Shown in pieces: positions 60,886-64,000 of a DNA stretch of 64,000 bases. How positions within the stretch are numbered: the stretch's first letter is position 1; the number at the start of each line of letters is the position of its first letter. The stretch lies in the NCBI GenBank assembly GCA_021229015.1, contig CM037788.1, positions 44,188,696 through 44,252,695 on the forward strand. The letters run 5' to 3'. Position numbers and translations under genes: made by a program. The notes under the pieces were generated by a model. The model was not told the origin of the DNA. It saw only the letters and a program-made list of their open reading frames with translations, and did no database searches. Source of the stretch: Solen grandis (taxonomy: Eukaryota > Mollusca > Bivalvia > Adapedonta > Solenidae).

Positions 60886-61413
60886 TTAATCATCACTTTT
60901 TTCATAAGGTTTTTTGTCAATCAAATTCTGCATTCGCAAAATGAACAGTACCTCTAATTCAAAATACCTCAAGTGCTGAATGCAGGATTTTTCCTTGCAA
61001 ACCTCTCCAAATAGAAATGGACAGCACTGACTGGTTTCGTTGAAGTAATTCTTGTAAGACCTAGATACAGTCATCAATGCTATTTTTGCATTGTCAAAGA
61101 AATAACAGAATTCCTCAGTATTAGGTCTGCTTTTGTAATAACGTAGAAACATGGCTCTATTAACGAGTATATCCAATTCATATCTCAATCCCTTTTGGCT
61201 ACATTTCTTCGATGTTAAAAAAATAGTTTGGTGTCTAACTACAAAATAATCAATTTCACTGGCTTCTTTGGCTAGGGATTGTAAGACATCTTGCTTATAA
61301 ATCAGCAGATCCTTACCACGGGAGTTTGTTTGGAAGGTGATTAAGGAATTAACAACCTCCAAGTATTTGCAAAATGAATGAAAAAAGATGCCATACATTT
61401 TCGAGAAATACAT
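60886..61413 (-). CDS. Unrecognised single-exon ORF, 175 residues
   Basis: An uninterrupted reading frame from ATG at 61413 to a stop at 60886, with an in-frame TAA two codons before the ATG. It begins MYFSKMYGIFFHSFCKYLEV and ends with LIDKKPYEKSDD. Composition is protein-like (mixed charge, regular hydrophobics) with eight cysteines mostly in the C-terminal half (FGEVCKEKSC). I see no signal peptide, transposase or reverse transcriptase motif. It could be an intronless gene, a retrocopy, or one long exon of another gene. I do not recognise the family. Confidence 0.45.
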   Translation of the reverse strand: MYFSKMYGIFFHSFCKYLEVVNSLITFQTNSRGKDLLIYKQDVLQSLAKEASEIDYFVVRHQTIFLTSKKCSQKGLRYELDILVNRAMFLRYYKSRPNTEEFCYFFDNAKIALMTVSRSYKNYFNETSQCCPFLFGEVCKEKSCIQHLRYFELEVLFILRMQNLIDKKPYEKSDD

Positions 61414-61859
61414 TTTTTAGCCGCAGGATGTGTTGTTTGTTGTTTTTTTCCTCAAAGATACAGATAGAACTATACTAAGGGAGCTTAATGACTTGATTTA
61501 TCAGAACTTCTGAGTGGAAAGCTTTTTAGAACTGATTGAAACTCAGGTCTTTCTTTCTTCGTCCTTAAGGTACATTATGGAGACTATTTAATGATGAAGA
61601 TGGATTAGTTCTGTTAAGTCACAGTATGGAAACTTAAAAAAAAATGTATAAAAAAACGTTTATATATATCACAAGAATTATTATGGTTTGTTTTCAGGAC
61701 TGTTTTGGTTTGAAAAAAAAAATCAAGTAATCAAGGCTGTTTTTTTGTTGTTGATATTATATAGTGTCAGTCAGGCCAATATTTCATTCTATATTGTTAT
61801 GTATGTCCAACTCTTTAGAGTGGGATTAATCCTTTGATCCGATAAGTTAAAAAGACTTA

Positions 61860-62335
61860 AAGCAGGTAATTCACTGATGGTCATAGACTAATAATTTGAT
61901 TTTATACTATATGCATGTATTACATCTATCAGTACCCATCTACATTGACCCAATAGAACCCTCCATGATTGTAAAAAAAGGGTGGTTTCTCCATCTATAT
62001 TTCATATTATAAAACCTTAATTTAGAATTTCTATTTTCATATGCCATTATGTGACTGATAACATTCACTCTTTGTGCTTGTGCTCACTTTACAGGCTGCA
62101 CTTAATATATGAATTTGCTACCTTGAACAGGTGGTGACATCTTGTTGCTGAATATGTACCGCAAGCATATACTTCGAGGCTACCCTCTTCTATATTTAAC
62201 TGATTTACCCGAAGTTGCATTTACGAAATAGCATTTTCCCATGCAATGGACCTACACTTGACTAGTTTATTTGTCAGGAAACAAAGACTAGATTTTTTTT
62301 TTCTGTTGATCATCTGCCAAGGGGCTGCTTAAAGT
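61860..62335 (+). repeat. Diverged duplicated segment, copy 2
   Basis: The counterpart of 55130-55740, without the internal duplication. Shared phrases include 'tgatggtcatagactaataa', 'ccatgattgtaaaaaaaggg', 'gtgctcactttacaggct' and 'gatcatctgcca'. Confidence 0.63.
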
Positions 62336-62924
62336 TAAACTTATGTTTAGCATTCAGCATCAATTTTGTGGAAGTTCTGAGGATATCATCCTACAGGGTT
62401 ATGATTATGTTTCAGTTACTTTGACTGAAGTGAGAAAGTTCTCTGTTGTTTGCTTTGGGAAACAATTAAGGATAAAGAGACAATTTTAAGACAAATAGTG
62501 TCATAAAATTAGGTGTTAAACCACAACAGTAGCAGCTAATGAAAGAGCTGTTGGAACTGGTAATCTTGATGTATGTCAGGATTGAGTGTAATGTGCCATT
62601 TGAAGAAGTAAAACCAGGCCCAAATTCCACCATATTTGCTAATCACTTAAGCTGTCCATATACATACACTATCAATAATATTGTCTCTGTATTGTTGACA
62701 ACAAACCACATAACCACTTATTACACATTATTATTGTGCAAACATTTTAATTTAGCTATAAATGTACACAAGATAGGATGGTCCTCTTGGTGGCACTGGC
62801 TGTTGTATTTGCTATGAAAGGAAAAAAAACAAAACTAATTTACTGAACGGACCCTGATTATCTGCACAGTATTATTGATAATATTGTTGATAAAGTTGAC
62901 AGTATTTCAAAAATTCATTAATAT

Positions 62925-63655
62925 TGAAGTAACTATGACCTATACATATTCAATAATATTGACAGTATCTTACTATGACCTATACATATCCAATAATATT
63001 GACAGTATTTCATTATGACCTATACATATCCAATAATATTGACAGTATTTCACTATGACCTATACATATTCAATAATATTGACAGTATCTTATTATGACC
63101 TATACATATCCAATAATATTGACAGTTTTTCATTATGACCTATACATACCCAATAATATTGACAGTATTTCACTATGACCTATACATACCCAATAATATT
63201 GACAGTATTTTACTATGACCTATACATACCCAATAATATTGACAGTATTTTACTATGACCTATACATATTCAATAATATTGACAGTTTTTCATTATGACC
63301 TATACATATTCAATATTATGACCTATACATACCCAATAATATTGACAGTATTTTACTATGACCTATACATACCCAATAATATTGACAGTATTTTACTATG
63401 ACCTATACATACCCAATAATATTGACAGTATTTCACTATGACCTATACATATCCAATAATATTGACAGTTTTTCATTATGACCTATACATATTCAATATT
63501 ATGACCTATACATACCCAATAATATTGACAGTATTTTACTATGACCTATACATATTCAATAATATTGACAGTTTTTCATTATGACCTATACATATTCAAT
63601 ATTATTGACAATATCAAACATTGACAATTTACCCTATACATATCAATAATATTGA
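62925..63655. repeat. 40-bp minisatellite, about 18 copies
   Basis: The unit is 'tatgacctatacatatccaa' plus 'taatattgacagtatttcac'. Variants (attc/atcc/accc; tttt/tatt) are patterned, and a block of about 180 bp including one shortened unit appears twice (near 63310 and 63490), showing block duplication. Confidence 0.94.
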
Positions 63656-63809
63656 CAGTTTTTCATTATATTTCTATAAATACATACTAAATGATTTCTG
63701 TCTCTCTGAAATAATATTTTCATTTGTAACAAACATTCCCGATATACCAAAATTATAAAAATGGTACTGGTATAACTCCCAGCATATAAGGACATACTTA
63801 CTTATTTAT

Positions 63810-63996
63810 TTAAAAGGGAAGTTCCAGAACTGGTTGACCCAGTGTCAGGATAGCGCAACTGGGTGTTGTATCATGCCACATGAATACGGCATGAAATTGC
63901 AGAGTGGCAGCAATATTTCTGTCTCAGGTAGAAATTTCTCCAAATTACTGAAAAGCTGTCGGTTTATGGACGTTTAACCCAATAAACAAACATTTA
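63810..63996 (+). mobile_element. SINE body and tail fragment
   Basis: It shares 'gtatcatgccac', 'acggcatgaaatt' and 'gcagagtggca' with the body of the SINE at 33500-33780 and ends 'ggacgtttaacccaataaac', a tail phrase common in mollusc SINEs. The head is missing or degraded. Confidence 0.5.
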
Positions 63997-64000
63997 AAAT

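Noticed and set aside
62539..62817. Plus-strand ORF of 92 residues
   Set aside because: Low-complexity composition, borders a repeat, and no recognisable features.

Overview
The window looks like nuclear DNA of a mollusc, most likely a bivalve. It is AT-rich and made of short exons with GT-AG introns of about 0.3-4 kb. It is crowded with dispersed elements of a kind common in bivalve genomes: hairpin MITEs, tRNA-derived SINEs, and elements bounded by GGGCCAAGATGGCCC and CTCACCTGAG motifs. The species call is an inference. Two 100-base N runs (798-897 and 50898-50997) mark scaffold joins.

One large minus-strand gene occupies 4.0-49.4 kb. I could chain 31 exons from a stop codon at 4482 up to an internal exon ending at 49336. 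Intron phases agree at every junction except around three exons that each carry one surplus base. About 4.5 kb of coding sequence (roughly 1,500 residues) is visible; the N-terminus lies upstream (in the N gap, beyond 51 kb, or outside the window). From N to C the protein has: the end of one fibrinogen-like module of the neurexin-IV/CNTNAP type, two complete modules of that type, three calcium-binding EGF domains, a VWD-C8-TIL block, an EGF-like E-domain, three more EGF domains, two follistatin/Kazal units, a thrombospondin type 1 repeat, another follistatin/Kazal unit, and a C-terminal cystine knot. This is a secreted mosaic of the SCO-spondin/mucin/VWF kind. The CNTNAP-type fibrinogen modules joined to the VWD-to-cystine-knot tail make it unusual.

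The introns are full of minisatellites. Six arrays start at, or within about 70 bp of, a splice site of this gene; two of them (at 16.2 kb and 49.3 kb) actually contain copies of the splice site. Three exons (47304-47459, 20101-20246, 16203-16341) are one base too long to stay in frame. At 16.2 kb the neighbouring repeat copies retain a version without the extra base.

Region by region: 1-780 is homopolymer-rich, poor-looking repeat; 900-3238 is a nested dispersed element; 3.2-4.0 kb is the intergenic 3' flank; 4.0-49.4 kb is the gene with its repeats; 49.3-50.9 kb is a 40-bp minisatellite; 51-60.9 kb is intron or intergenic DNA with MITEs, two TA-flanked DNA transposons and simple arrays; 60886-61413 is a single unrecognised minus-strand ORF; 61.4-64 kb is repeats.
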